The notes beneath the pieces were generated by a model. That model did no database searches and was not told the origin of the DNA. It worked only from the letters and a program-made list of their open reading frames with translations. Of a stretch of DNA of 64,000 nucleotides, positions 30,193 to 40,400 are shown piece by piece; position 1 is the stretch's first letter; the number at the start of each line of letters is the position of its first letter. Source of the DNA: Calonectria ilicicola (lineage: Eukaryota > Ascomycota > Sordariomycetes > Hypocreales > Nectriaceae). The stretch is taken from assembly GCA_020809705.1 (NCBI GenBank), contig CP085836.1:1116001-1180000 (forward strand). The letters run 5' to 3'. The position numbers and the translations under genes were made by a program.

Positions 30193-32262
30193 GTATCATT
30201 ACGGAGCAGCAATAGGGTCCAACTGACCAAACTAGCTCTGGTTTAGCAAGCTTGGGGGAAGCAAGGGTGTACGGGACATCTCGGGCACCTCTGACTTTCT
30301 GAACGAGGTCTTTGCCCATCTGTGGATACCGCAGATGAAGCTTTTTATGGTGACCCAGCTTCGGCGTCAACTACGCCATGGTGCTCGTGGGAGCGGGGGT
30401 GCGGTGGGCACGCATAAAAGGCAACAGAAACTGGGCCAGCTTCAGGCCATCCTCGATGCGTGGGAGAGCTGCGACGAACCTTTCAGCAACCAGTTAAGTT
30501 CCCCTTCTCTAAAGGAGTTTACTCGAGCCCCGTCTGTCTATAATAGCGCCAGAAAAACTGATTCTTTCCGGGCTCGTGAATGTAGGCAATACCAGAAACT
30601 GTTCTCCGACCGATGGACCAATCAACCAAACATGCTGGCCCCCAAGGCTACATTGCAAAGACCCGGCACGATTTCGCACAGGACACCCATAAATCATGTC
30701 GCAAAGTCGAGACACCTAGTACCGGCAGAAGGCTCTCGGCGACCAATGCCATCTGGCTTCTTTCCTTGCGAGCCGCCATTCAACGCATGAGCGAAGACGA
30801 TATACCGTAGCAGGATTGGGTGACCGGGATGACAACATCCATCGCTGCCGCCGGGATTGAGTGGTTGCCCGGGTCACATTGACAAAGCCTGAAATCTCGA
30901 AATGTTGTCCAGCTTATCGGAAATATGGCGAGGATTTTGCAAATTCCGGCCGCGCGACCGGGGAGCGTGAAGCGGAAAGGCATGCTAACCGCGCAGGAAA
31001 TGGAACGTGGCAATCAATCAGCCAAGAGAGCTTGAAAGTATACAATATGCTTTGGCTGTGAAATCCCATTTGAGAAGCTGCAGAAATAATTCACAAAGCA
31101 GAACAGACCAAAATGAGCAATCGTATTTTACAGAAGATAGGATGGATTCGAATTACAAGTAAACAGTTTCAAAATACGGGGACAACTCTTGTACCTGACA
31201 CGGAGCTGTATACATTGTGGGAAAAGTTACTTTCCTCCATAATGAGCCCTGAAGCTTTTATTTCTTATATTTTCCATAGTAAATATTAGATTTGGGTAGA
31301 TCTATGTAGGTCAATTATTAAATAATATGGAATCATAGCTCTCCCAGTCCCAGTTTAATGTTTGGCCATCGGTGTAAGTCAGTGTTAGTTGGGTAAGGAT
31401 GGTTGAACCAACTTAGAGTGATTCAAGAATAAGACCGGGTAGACCCACTTTTAGCCATGATAATTCAGCTCAATTGTCTACTACGTAGCAAGCATCGCGA
31501 CATGTTTAACATACTAAATAGCCTTCTCAATATTAAATAGATAATACAGAGAGTACAGAGAGTACAGAGAGTAATGCTCATGTAGATAGCAAGAACTCAG
31601 ATAAAGAGGCGGATTTGCCGAAGTAAGTAGAATAGTATATTTTGCACTAAAGGAATACTAGATAAGATATAAATTGACCTAATAAATAAATAAACATTAA
31701 TTAAATAAGAATAAAATTTGCCGATGACAGGGCTTTTATACGACTTCTCCTCGCGACAGATAATATTATCACAATCGATCCATGTTCATGGCCAAGTCAT
31801 CAGGGCGGTGGGGCACGGCAGAATAAGAAGTCGAGCAAATTACTGCGACATGACGGTGACGGACTAGCTGGCTCATCGTGGCCTCGAAAACGGCGACGAT
31901 GTGGATCCCCGCTGCTGTTACAAACAAATAAGGACTGGCTATTCATGCTAAAAGGCTTGAAGATTTACAATTCTAGACCTAATCTTTAGATAATGATTTC
32001 TTGTTGTTATCCAGGTTCAATTCATTTTCATTAGATTGTTTATATAGGTTGGCATTTGCTTGCGAGTAGGAGCGGCTAATGTGGGGAGTATTTGTCAAGA
32101 GGGGGAAAAAAAGTCCAACTGCCCCAGCCTTTTTTTTTCAGCCTTTCCTGCCTGCCACCCACTACCATACAAACTCGATCCCCAATCATAATTAACGAAC
32201 AAAGCACACAGGAAACGGTGCATAGCATATATCAAAGTGATTAAATAAGAAAGGAAGGAAGG
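30193..32262. other. AT-rich spacer without recognised genes
   Basis: About 2.1 kb. The plus-strand frame 30335-30790 is open but has no recognisable motif and is probably chance. Three copies of TACAGAGAG lie at 31545-31571. Much of 31080-31800 is AT-rich, as in mutated repeat DNA. Confidence 0.35.
31545..31571. repeat. Short tandem repeat, 3 x TACAGAGAG
   Basis: Three perfect head-to-tail 9-bp units. Confidence 0.8.
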
Positions 32263-32982
32263 ATGAAGGCGAAAATCAAGGTTATAACGGCACCAACCAC
32301 CAACAAGCTTCCAGAAATATCGACAGATGATCGCAAAACATATAAAAGGTGGCTCGAATCAGCTGATACACACGAACTTGGTACAAAATGGGAAGCCATC
32401 GAAAAGAATTGGCAAGATTTTCGACGCATGACATCTCCGCTTATTCGGAGCTCTCGGCCAACCGCGGACCGCTACCAGCATCTGGTTATTGAGCAGGCAA
32501 TATTGGAATTGGCTAGCGGGTCAGGAGCAGCATCGGTAAAGTGGCTAGAAGCAGATTGGAATATCCTACATCAGGATTCTACACAGGAGGCAGTCAAGCT
32601 AACAGAGGGCTCTTTACAAAACATATGGGGGGAGATGATATGCTTTTTAGCCTATTCAAGCAGCAAAGGTAGGCTGGATGTTATGGGGCTTGGATTGGAG
32701 GAAGATCAAAGACAGAGTTTGGAAAAGATACATGAACATTCGGGAAAGGAACCAGTCGAGCCGACTAAGGTACAAGAGGCAATCAGGAACCTAGTAGAGA
32801 AAGCGTTCTCACATAGGTCGGCTACAGTAACAAATAATGTGATGCTGTTGTGGATATGGATGCTGGATCAGTTGATGACTATGAAAGAGGAAAAAGAGCA
32901 AGCAGCCAAACAGGATTCAGGAAAAAATATTGTAATTATCATAGACGACGAAGACGACAAAGACCAAAGAGTTCATTTCTAG
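32263..32982 (+). CDS. Hypothetical protein with a SUMO-interaction-like tail
   Basis: A single uninterrupted frame of 239 residues starts with ATG at 32263 after an A-rich leader (AAGGAAGGAAGGATG). It is mostly helical and charged, with no transmembrane segment or signal peptide. The C-terminus reads KNIVIIIDDEDDKDQ, a run of four aliphatic residues followed by acidic ones. This is the classic layout of a SUMO-interacting motif. I do not recognise the family. It could be a lineage-specific gene or the accessory gene of a lost mobile element. The smooth codon use over 720 bases and the solitary frame argue that it is real. Confidence 0.5.
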   Translation: MKAKIKVITAPTTNKLPEISTDDRKTYKRWLESADTHELGTKWEAIEKNWQDFRRMTSPLIRSSRPTADRYQHLVIEQAILELASGSGAASVKWLEADWNILHQDSTQEAVKLTEGSLQNIWGEMICFLAYSSSKGRLDVMGLGLEEDQRQSLEKIHEHSGKEPVEPTKVQEAIRNLVEKAFSHRSATVTNNVMLLWIWMLDQLMTMKEEKEQAAKQDSGKNIVIIIDDEDDKDQRVHF

Positions 32983-33460
32983 CAGGGACTTAGGTACTAT
33001 AAATGTGCTCTCCTGCGTTTTTTTAACATTCTCCCCCTTAGTCGCCTGCTTGGTCTATTTGGTTGATACAGCTGGAGTCATACCAGTCCTTAACCATCGA
33101 ACTAGAGCTACAATTCCGTGAGTTTATGTCGTACCCCAGGGTAAGAGCATATAACACGACAATCAGTAAATGCTTATAGCCTTGTGGAGTGGAAAAAGTA
33201 GTCAAGTAATTAAAAAAGACCACCCACCAGTAATCCATAACAATTGTAACGGAAACAGGGAGCGTGGTGCTAGGGTCCGTGCCCACCGGCGAAGCTCCCC
33301 TGATCTCCTAGGCAGAGATGTCACTGGGGAGCAATCCCTAGTAGATAGGCTACTTTACCGCCAAGCTTGAGAAGGGATTAGAGATACTGAGAACAGTGAA
33401 TTTTACGCACAGTAACAGTACTACGTATGAATTTCAATCACATTTGTCGAGTCTTCTAGA
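32983..33460. other. Convergent intergenic spacer
   Basis: About 480 bases between the 3' ends of two convergent genes. It contains TGTCGTACCCCAGGGTA (33127-33143), shared exactly with 7687-7703. Confidence 0.4.
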
Positions 33461-35153
33461 CTAAACCTCTAAGCTGGGACTTTGGAGCTTTGCGTCCGAG
33501 CTATCCTCGAATCGGCTATTGATCTCCGGGCTAGAACTTGCGGAGTGACATGACTTAAACATTTGTAGCTCCCAGTTTACATCTGCCAAGAACTGGCAAC
33601 TATTTTTGGGCGTAATATAACCTTCCGATGAAAGCCAGTTATCTCGTGTGGAAACCCCACTGTCAACTTGGTGGTTCTCTAAACGCCTGCGTTTATGTCG
33701 GTTTTCGTTTTTCCACTGTATCTCCTCTTGTGCTTCTTTGGCCCTCTCATCCTGAGCAAAAGCATCCATGGGCTGCTGGCTTTGTTCGGAACAGGCCGCC
33801 CACGATCTCTTAGATGGATCGCCTGTCTTAGCAATGGTGGCTTCCATTCGCGTACCTGTCGAGCTCGGCGTCACAGGGAGATCAGTCTTGGCAGTAAACG
33901 GTGTGCTAGTCCCGCTTGTAGCTATCCTACTCATGTTGGGTGACATGGCATCCAAATTCGGCCTCTCGGCAGCCATGTTCTCGATGCAACACATCTCATA
34001 GTGATGCCTCAGGGCCTTCCGATCGACATTTGTGGGCACCTTTGCCTTCAGGCCGTTGAACCTTGCCAGAGCATTGTACGGTACAAATACACGAATACGG
34101 AGCGTGCGGGGATGTATAGAAATAAGCCGTGCATCGAAGAATTGATGAAGATGGGTCATCAAGAGGATGCCGTTCCTAGAGCTCCAAGTGTTCCGCCATG
34201 CTTCCTGAAGCCTGCGTGGACTCTCCTCGACTGGCTCATCATCACCATCTAGTTGTCCACCTGTGCCGGGGTAGAGGTGGTAATGTTGTTGAGGGACGAT
34301 ATGACACGCTTGGATGCCAGGGCCGATGGGCGAACCTGGACACCACGACTCTCCTTCGCCGGAGAGGGCACAGCAAGTCGCTCTGTTGAGACATGAGGAT
34401 CTAAAATCACTGGCGACCTTTCTAGCCTCTTCAAGATCTATAGTCATGCTAACAGGCGCAAGCATATTATTGAATTCGTCGTCGTCGGCGTCTTCCGGGC
34501 CGTTCTTTCTTGGTGTAGTAGAGCCCGAGGCGGATCGTTTCGGGGGGGACTGAGAGCGTGCTTTCAGCTTCCGTCGAAGCGGCATCAGCGTTAGTCGTGG
34601 ATCAGGGGGTGTTTTATTCGGTGGTAGGTATCGAGGATCGCGACGACGTTTCGGGTTGGGAAGGTGGCGAGCACATCTTGCTGGGGAAGAATTAGTCAAA
34701 GTCCAAGATTAGGGCTGCGGGAATCAACCGACCTTGTAGATGAGTATCCAGTGATGAACTGGAAGGTAGATTACAGGGCGTGTGGTGGACAAGATGATAA
34801 TTCAAGACGTTTTGTTCCTTAGCCCGGAGTGGTGGCAAGCTCGGCACCGGTCGGTCAAGTTGCTCGCCAGTCACGAATGACGGTAATTCGGCATGGTCAA
34901 TTAAAGCAAAGGCAATACTTGACCACGAATCATTATTGTCGTTGTTGTCGTTACTTTCGTAGGGCACTACGTCGCCATGTGGGAATTCGAAACAAAGGCG
35001 CAGCTCGTCGCAAACGTTGCGAAACGTCACCAGGTCACTCCCTGCGACTTGATAGATGCCAGCGAAGGCACCCGGGTCCTCTTCCTGCCCTATGGTAAAA
35101 TGCACATTCCACCCAACGGCTCGCATTGAAGGCGTAACCGCAGCGCTGGACAT
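33461..35153 (-). CDS. HNH_2 domain protein (two exons)
   Basis: On the minus strand, exons 35153-34733 and 34680-33461 join in frame to 546 residues across a 52-bp intron (GTCGGT...CCCCAG). The start is the ATG at 35153 (MSSAAVTPSMRAVGWNVHF). Further upstream the frame has no ATG. The N-terminal 140 residues belong to the region usually found ahead of this domain. A basic, Pro-rich linker follows. Then comes the HNH_2 module: CALSGEGESWCPG, QACHIVPQQHYHLYP (the first His of the nuclease motif), WSSRNGILLMTHLHQFFDARLI (Asn and His) and LRHHYEMCCIENM, at about residues 235-380. The C-terminal 160 residues are low-complexity. The family is abundant in filamentous ascomycetes and resembles HNH endonucleases, but its cellular role is not established. 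The gene looks intact. Confidence 0.8.
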
Positions 35154-35679
35154 GGCTACCTGCGATGGTGTTCGAATGGGGATATGTGGTGGTGTCCAAA
35201 TGAATCCAATACCCGTCGCGAAATGCAAGCACCAAGGTGGGTCCTAGGGCGTTGACTCAGCAACGTGAATTAATTAAATGCATACAATATTCAGCGAAAA
35301 CAACACACATTACAGCACAAACCTCGCAATCTTGAACCTATGGATGACAAATTTTTAAAGCATAGGAAATAAAAAAAATGTGCGAACTAGGCGGGCCGCT
35401 GAGGATGTTGTAGATACCGAATACAACTTGAGCCAAAATCCAGTGGACACGTGACCAAGCATGGGTGGTCTAAATAACCCTGCCCAGTCGTCATCTACGA
35501 TACCGTAATAACTCAACAAATACGGTCTTGGCAAAGTGGAGAATATGCAGATGGCCACCACACTAAACCGCAATAGTAAATGCATCATTTGACTCCCTTC
35601 CCCGCCCTCTTCCAATTTTGCGGCAATTGAGGCATCGCGATGAGGTCTGCGTACGCATTTCTGGTGTTTTCTAGCTATT
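35154..35679. other. Spacer 5' of the HNH_2 gene
   Basis: About 530 bases with no supported gene, presumably including the HNH_2 promoter. Confidence 0.3.
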
Positions 35680-36417
35680 CTAATGGTCTAGAAGCCGGGC
35701 TATAAGCTCTTTCTTTGATCCAGCTGTTGGAAGCCCCTTCTCTCGCAGCAGCCCCTGTAACACTGTAATGTTGAGAGTCATGTACGCAAAATTAAGGTCA
35801 TCCGCAGCCAGCCCTAGCTCCTCTTCGTCAGAGATCAAATCGACCACTTCTTCTAATTTTAAGTCTATATTTTCAAGTGTTATGTCAATCTCTTCCCAAC
35901 CTGAAAGGTCAATTTTATCTAGAGGGATATCTTTAATTCGAATAAGATGATCCTGGCTTCCGTCAGGCCGTACGCTAATGCCGCAATCTAGAAATGCCTT
36001 TTCGACTAGATTAGTCCTTTCTGCTAGTGTACGAGCAGCTTGAGCCACGACATGTGTTGTCATAATCCGCTTATCAGAGACTGACCACTCTGTCTTTCCT
36101 TGGGCCTCACGTTCAAGTACGTATGCCTCTATTGCCTCTGAAAGCCACTGTTTAAATGGCTTGTTGATTGCTGTATCTAGAGGTTGAAGAAGGCTCGTAC
36201 AACCAGCAGGAATTAAAGCAGGTATAACCTGTGTATTGCGAAGCTGTTGTAAAATAAGGTCTGACTTATGAAATGAGGCGACATCCATGATCAAAAGATA
36301 CTCGCCATTACAGCTCAAAGGGGCCAATTCCTCTGTAATCCAGGTTGATAAAAGGTCTTCATTTGATACGTGAAGGGTAGTCACGTGGATAAATGACCTT
36401 AGTAATCCAGCTGCCAT
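35680..36417 (-). pseudogene. C-terminal half of a DDE_1 (pogo-like) transposase with a SAP-like tail
   Basis: The 245 residues begin inside the catalytic domain. The second Asp is in YLLIMDVASFHKSDLIL, followed by LIPAGCTSLLQPLDTAINKPF with the third Asp. Helical sequence and an acidic segment come next, then LQGLLREKGLPTAGSKKELIARLLDH-type sequence, which resembles a SAP DNA-binding motif. The first half of the transposase (helix-turn-helix and first Asp) is absent. The similarity stops at 36417, where the hairpin-bearing sequence and the Helitron array begin. The element was therefore cut by another insertion or deletion, and its 5' half is not found to the right of the Helitron in this window. 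Confidence 0.7.
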
Positions 36418-36425
36418 TAGGGCAG

Positions 36426-36442
36426 CAGGGACCCTCGGTCCC
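36426..36442. other. Perfect hairpin next to the truncated transposase
   Basis: AGGGACC-CTC-GGTCCCT forms a 7-bp stem with a 3-base loop. On the minus strand it is followed by GCTGCCCTAA and then T. That is the arrangement of a canonical Helitron 3' end (hairpin, short spacer, CTRR, then host T). Confidence 0.5.
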
Positions 36443-36578
36443 TGAGAGAGTCAATCAATCCTTTTACACCCTCATTTTACAGTCCTTAGTGACCCTTTCC
36501 GCATCATCTGTAACGGTCTGGTCAATTCCCAACTTGATGAACCAATCAGAACGAAGGGTTTGCTCTTCGAAGAAGAGT

Positions 36579-36803
36579 GCTCTTCGAAGAAGAGTTACTT
36601 TGTCCAGGACCAGGGACTTTCTTGCCTCTGATTGGTTCTACATTTGTCTTAGCTTCTGGCTTCTAATTGGCCTAAAAAAAGTGTTACGTTTGGTAAGAGC
36701 GGGGCCACGCGAGTTCTCGACAACTTGACAAAAAACTTCTTCGAAGAGCTCCTTTGCGCGTGGGCCCGGAGGGCCCTGGCCCGATAGGGCCAAGCTCCCC
36801 CTG
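36579..36803 (+). mobile_element. 225-bp non-autonomous Helitron derivative, copy 1 (tandem)
   Basis: It begins GCTCTTCGAAGAAGAG and ends with CTTCTTCGAAGAGC (36736-36749), a GC-rich double hairpin and CTCCCCCTG. The 14-base start is repeated in inverted orientation 54 bases before the end, an asymmetric terminal inverted repeat. It lies between T 36578 and T 36804. A 16-base stub of the same 5' end lies directly before it (36562-36577), and the large element's 5' end directly after it (36805). It appears identical over 225 bp to the copy at 36863. Confidence 0.8.
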
Positions 36804-36862
36804 TGCTCTTCGAAGAAGAGTTACTTTGTCCAGGACAGGTGACATCCTTCTCTCTGATTGGT

Positions 36863-37087
36863 GCTCTTCGAAGAAGAGTTACTTTGTCCAGGACCAGGGA
36901 CTTTCTTGCCTCTGATTGGTTCTACATTTGTCTTAGCTTCTGGCTTCTAATTGGCCTAAAAAAAGTGTTACGTTTGGTAAGAGCGGGGCCACGCGAGTTC
37001 TCGACAACTTGACAAAAAACTTCTTCGAAGAGCTCCTTTGCGCGTGGGCCCGGAGGGCCCTGGCCCGATAGGGCCAAGCTCCCCCTG
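36863..37087 (+). mobile_element. 225-bp non-autonomous Helitron derivative, copy 2 (nested)
   Basis: As far as I can compare, it is identical to 36579-36803. It interrupts the 5' subterminal region of the large element: the bases on each side, GATTGGT and TCTACATTTG, join to GATTGGTTCTACATTTG. That sequence is present uninterrupted inside the derivative itself (near 36630-36646). This empty-site comparison shows insertion exactly between two T residues with no bases lost. Confidence 0.85.
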
Positions 37088-37462
37088 TTCTACATTTGGA
37101 TTAGTTTTTGGCTTTTAATTGGTTAAATAAATCAGGTTGTTACGTTCTGTAATTTAATATTCTTCTTACGTATTCTTGTGTGTGTCTGTGCCTGTTTTAT
37201 GTGGGTATTGTGGACGAAAGTTGATGTTCGCATGCACAAGTGTGGGCCTGCTACGTTGATGTGAACTAGCTAGGATCTGCACTGCATTCTAAAGACTAGT
37301 ATGCAGGAGTAGTATGAGATAAGTAGGGCGAAAACATGTCTTGTGAGAGAGGATGTGTGGCCTAAAATCTCTCCCAATTATACCATCATTTTAATCATAC
37401 ACTATTTATTTTAAACCAAATTACCACTGTTATTTAACTTTGTAAGAAAAAGAAAAGAAGAG

Positions 37463-40400
37463 CTAGCTTGATCCATCTACCCCATGTATCCAATCCTGGA
37501 ATCGCCTTATTGTCTCTTGACTTAGCTCTTGCAATCGTGCCTCCCCCTTTATCATATAATCCGGTACTCTATTGTCAACAAAGTCCATTTCCCGAGCCGG
37601 AGATAACAGCATGGCATTATCTAGTGTTTGGCAACGGGATAATTGCACATAGAGACTGTATGGGCAGCACTTTGCCGGTACAGACTCCCCAGAGATAGTG
37701 GTGACCCCGTGGCCGCGCAGTTCCAGCGCTGCCTGTAGTAGCGTTCTTCCCTGGACCTTGAAATCGGTGCATGCAAAGCCTGGTGTGCATGGCAGAGCTG
37801 TCCGGGAGACTTTGTGCTTTTGCCATGGCCCCATAAAAAACCTCTTCATGCTCATTTTCATAGGCTTCAGCAGCACTGTTCCTGGTGGCATGTCAACAAA
37901 GCGGAAACCTTTTGTGGTCTCGGATTTCAAAATAATCCCCGCAGGCGGTCCAAAGTGGATGATTGTATCCTTAGAGACTTCATAACCCGGATAAGCTTGG
38001 TCGATAATAACATCTATAGCCTCGTAGCTGGCTCCATTAACAAGTTTAATGCCCGGGTACTTGTTAATATTTACAACAATAGGCATGCCAGGGGCAAATA
38101 TAAAAATACCAGGCATCTTCGTATCACTATCATCGCCATGGCCTAGAACCATGACTGCCTCTTCCTCGGTTGGTTCGCCTTCATTCCATTCATGCTTTGA
38201 AAGAAAGATTCGCATTGGCGCTCCACGATCTTGACAAAACGCTTTGATCGCTTCCATGTTTAAGCTCCACCGATTCTTATTGAGAGGTGTTACAACAGTG
38301 ATATTTGTTTCCCAAGGAATGGGAGCATTATTGCGATAGCACCGGGAATTAACAAGCTCGACATCTGAGCGATCCTGGATGCCCTGTCGTATCCGCTGTA
38401 GGAGTCGCTGCAATTGCGGGTCCTTGGCTGCTCGAACTTGCTCATCAAGTATAATCACTGTTGTGAACTTTTTCCAGAGCTCGTGGCCTTTCATGTTTGA
38501 TAAGGCAGTTAAAGGGTTTTTGCTGTGAGGCCATGGCAAATCTTCGCCTGAGATAATAAGTGATCTCCCACCAATCGGACGAAATTGGTGGAAATCGCCA
38601 CAGAGGAGCACAATCGGAATGCCCCCAAAGTCCCTCTGGGTATCGCAAAGCCTCCGTAGCTCTTGTTCCACTTTGTACAGCTTACGGGTCGAGAGCATGC
38701 TAACCTCATCGATGACAATTAGGAACTTTTCCTTCCATCGTGCAACAGATGGGCCATCGATCATTCTGGCATCAGTCCTGGAGATGTCCTCCCCGCCTTT
38801 GTCATCTAACGGAAGCCCGCAGGCAGCATCAATTGTCATGCCATTTATTTGAGCTGCCGCGCTGCCGGAGGTTGCCGTGACTAGCAGTTTATTAGGTATA
38901 TCTTTGCGCTTGAACAATTCGATAATCGCCTTGATAACCTGCGACTTGCCGGTACCACCTTCACCACCAAGATACTGTAGAAGCTGACTGGTCTCTTCTT
39001 TCTCTCGACAAACAAGGTCAAGATAGCGGCATATAGACATAAAAGCCATAAATTGCTTCTTGTTGAGAGTAAACTCTGTTGATATGATTTTCCCAGCCGC
39101 AATAAATGATATTGAGGGCCCGAATCGAATGCGCATGGTCGCAAGTCTCCTGCTTTCAGTAGCACCCTGCGGGGTAAAATAAACATTCTCTTCTCCAAAT
39201 CCGCTCATAACATCCTCAACAGCAGCACCATTATCTACCGCCGTATTGGTGGAATCGGAATTTTGAATGCCCAGGATTATGCTTTGGGCCTCATCTGAAA
39301 CAGCTTTCTGTTGCGATGTAATAGATCTGATATGGCTCTGGCTTGGTAATGCAGACCCTTCAAGTTCATGCTCAGATATGCTCACCATTCTTCTGGCTGG
39401 TTCTATGACTTTTCTTGCCTGAAGATTGTCAGCAGAGCTGAGAGCGGATTGCTCGAACCCACTCAGCTCCTGTAGCATCGCCGAGAGCCGAGAGGACCCA
39501 GCTGTTCTCTGGCCCGGCGCGATTGCATCTCTCAAAACGTCAATAAGCCGAACTGCTTCACCGATATTTCCAGGTCGATACTGAGAAGTGCCAACTTCCT
39601 CGCCATCCTCACCATCCTCATTTTCATCTAATCCGTGGTTATCAGTTAGAGGAGTTTGGTCAGTAGTAGAAGCAGCCCACTGTTTAGCATCGCGCCGGGC
39701 ATCTTCCGCAGATCTCCTGAGGAGCTGAATATTGTTCACGTAGAACATAATTCGCTCGGGAAGTCTATCTTTTTCTCGGTCCCAGATATTATTAATATCA
39801 CCATATGAATTGTCCATAAACTGCTGCCACGGCACAAATAAGGCAAGATGCTGAACTGCGAACCTGATATGTGTGTGCGGTTTGGTTAGTACAACAAGTA
39901 ACAGTGCGTTCTGCTATTGGAAAAGGTATTCAACTAACCTCCGGAAGTTTTCACTCTTTTCATCATGTTCCATGGCCATAGACAAATAGCCATCGAAGCA
40001 GACCGTAGCCCTTTCTCCAGGCCGCCTTAGAACTTGTATGTGATCCTCTGAGTAAGGACAATGGGCTGAAAACGGGATATGACCCCAAGCGACATTGCCC
40101 TTGTTATAGCTCTTAGCCTTGATTTTGACAAGCGATGCATAGTCGTATAGGCATAAATCTTTAAGTACATTGCCTCGGAAAGGATATGCATCTATAATCG
40201 CAATTCTCTGTCCCTCCTCCTGCATAACAAAGTTTTCGTTTAATGGATCGTGGTTTACATTGCTGTCCGCGCCGCTCTCACAACGTAAATGGGACCATCG
40301 ATGGAATATACACCAGTAGAGCCGGGATACATTTAAAAATGTCCAAGCTACTGTATTACTATATTCCATAGGATACCCCATTAGGTGAGATATCACTTCA

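Noticed and set aside
30335..30790. 151-residue plus-strand frame
   Set aside because: No recognisable domain, overlapping open frames on the other strand, and location among decayed repeats.
37463..39863. Stand-alone host PIF1 helicase gene
   Set aside because: It splices in frame to Rep exons with the HUH motif and lies inside Helitron ends.
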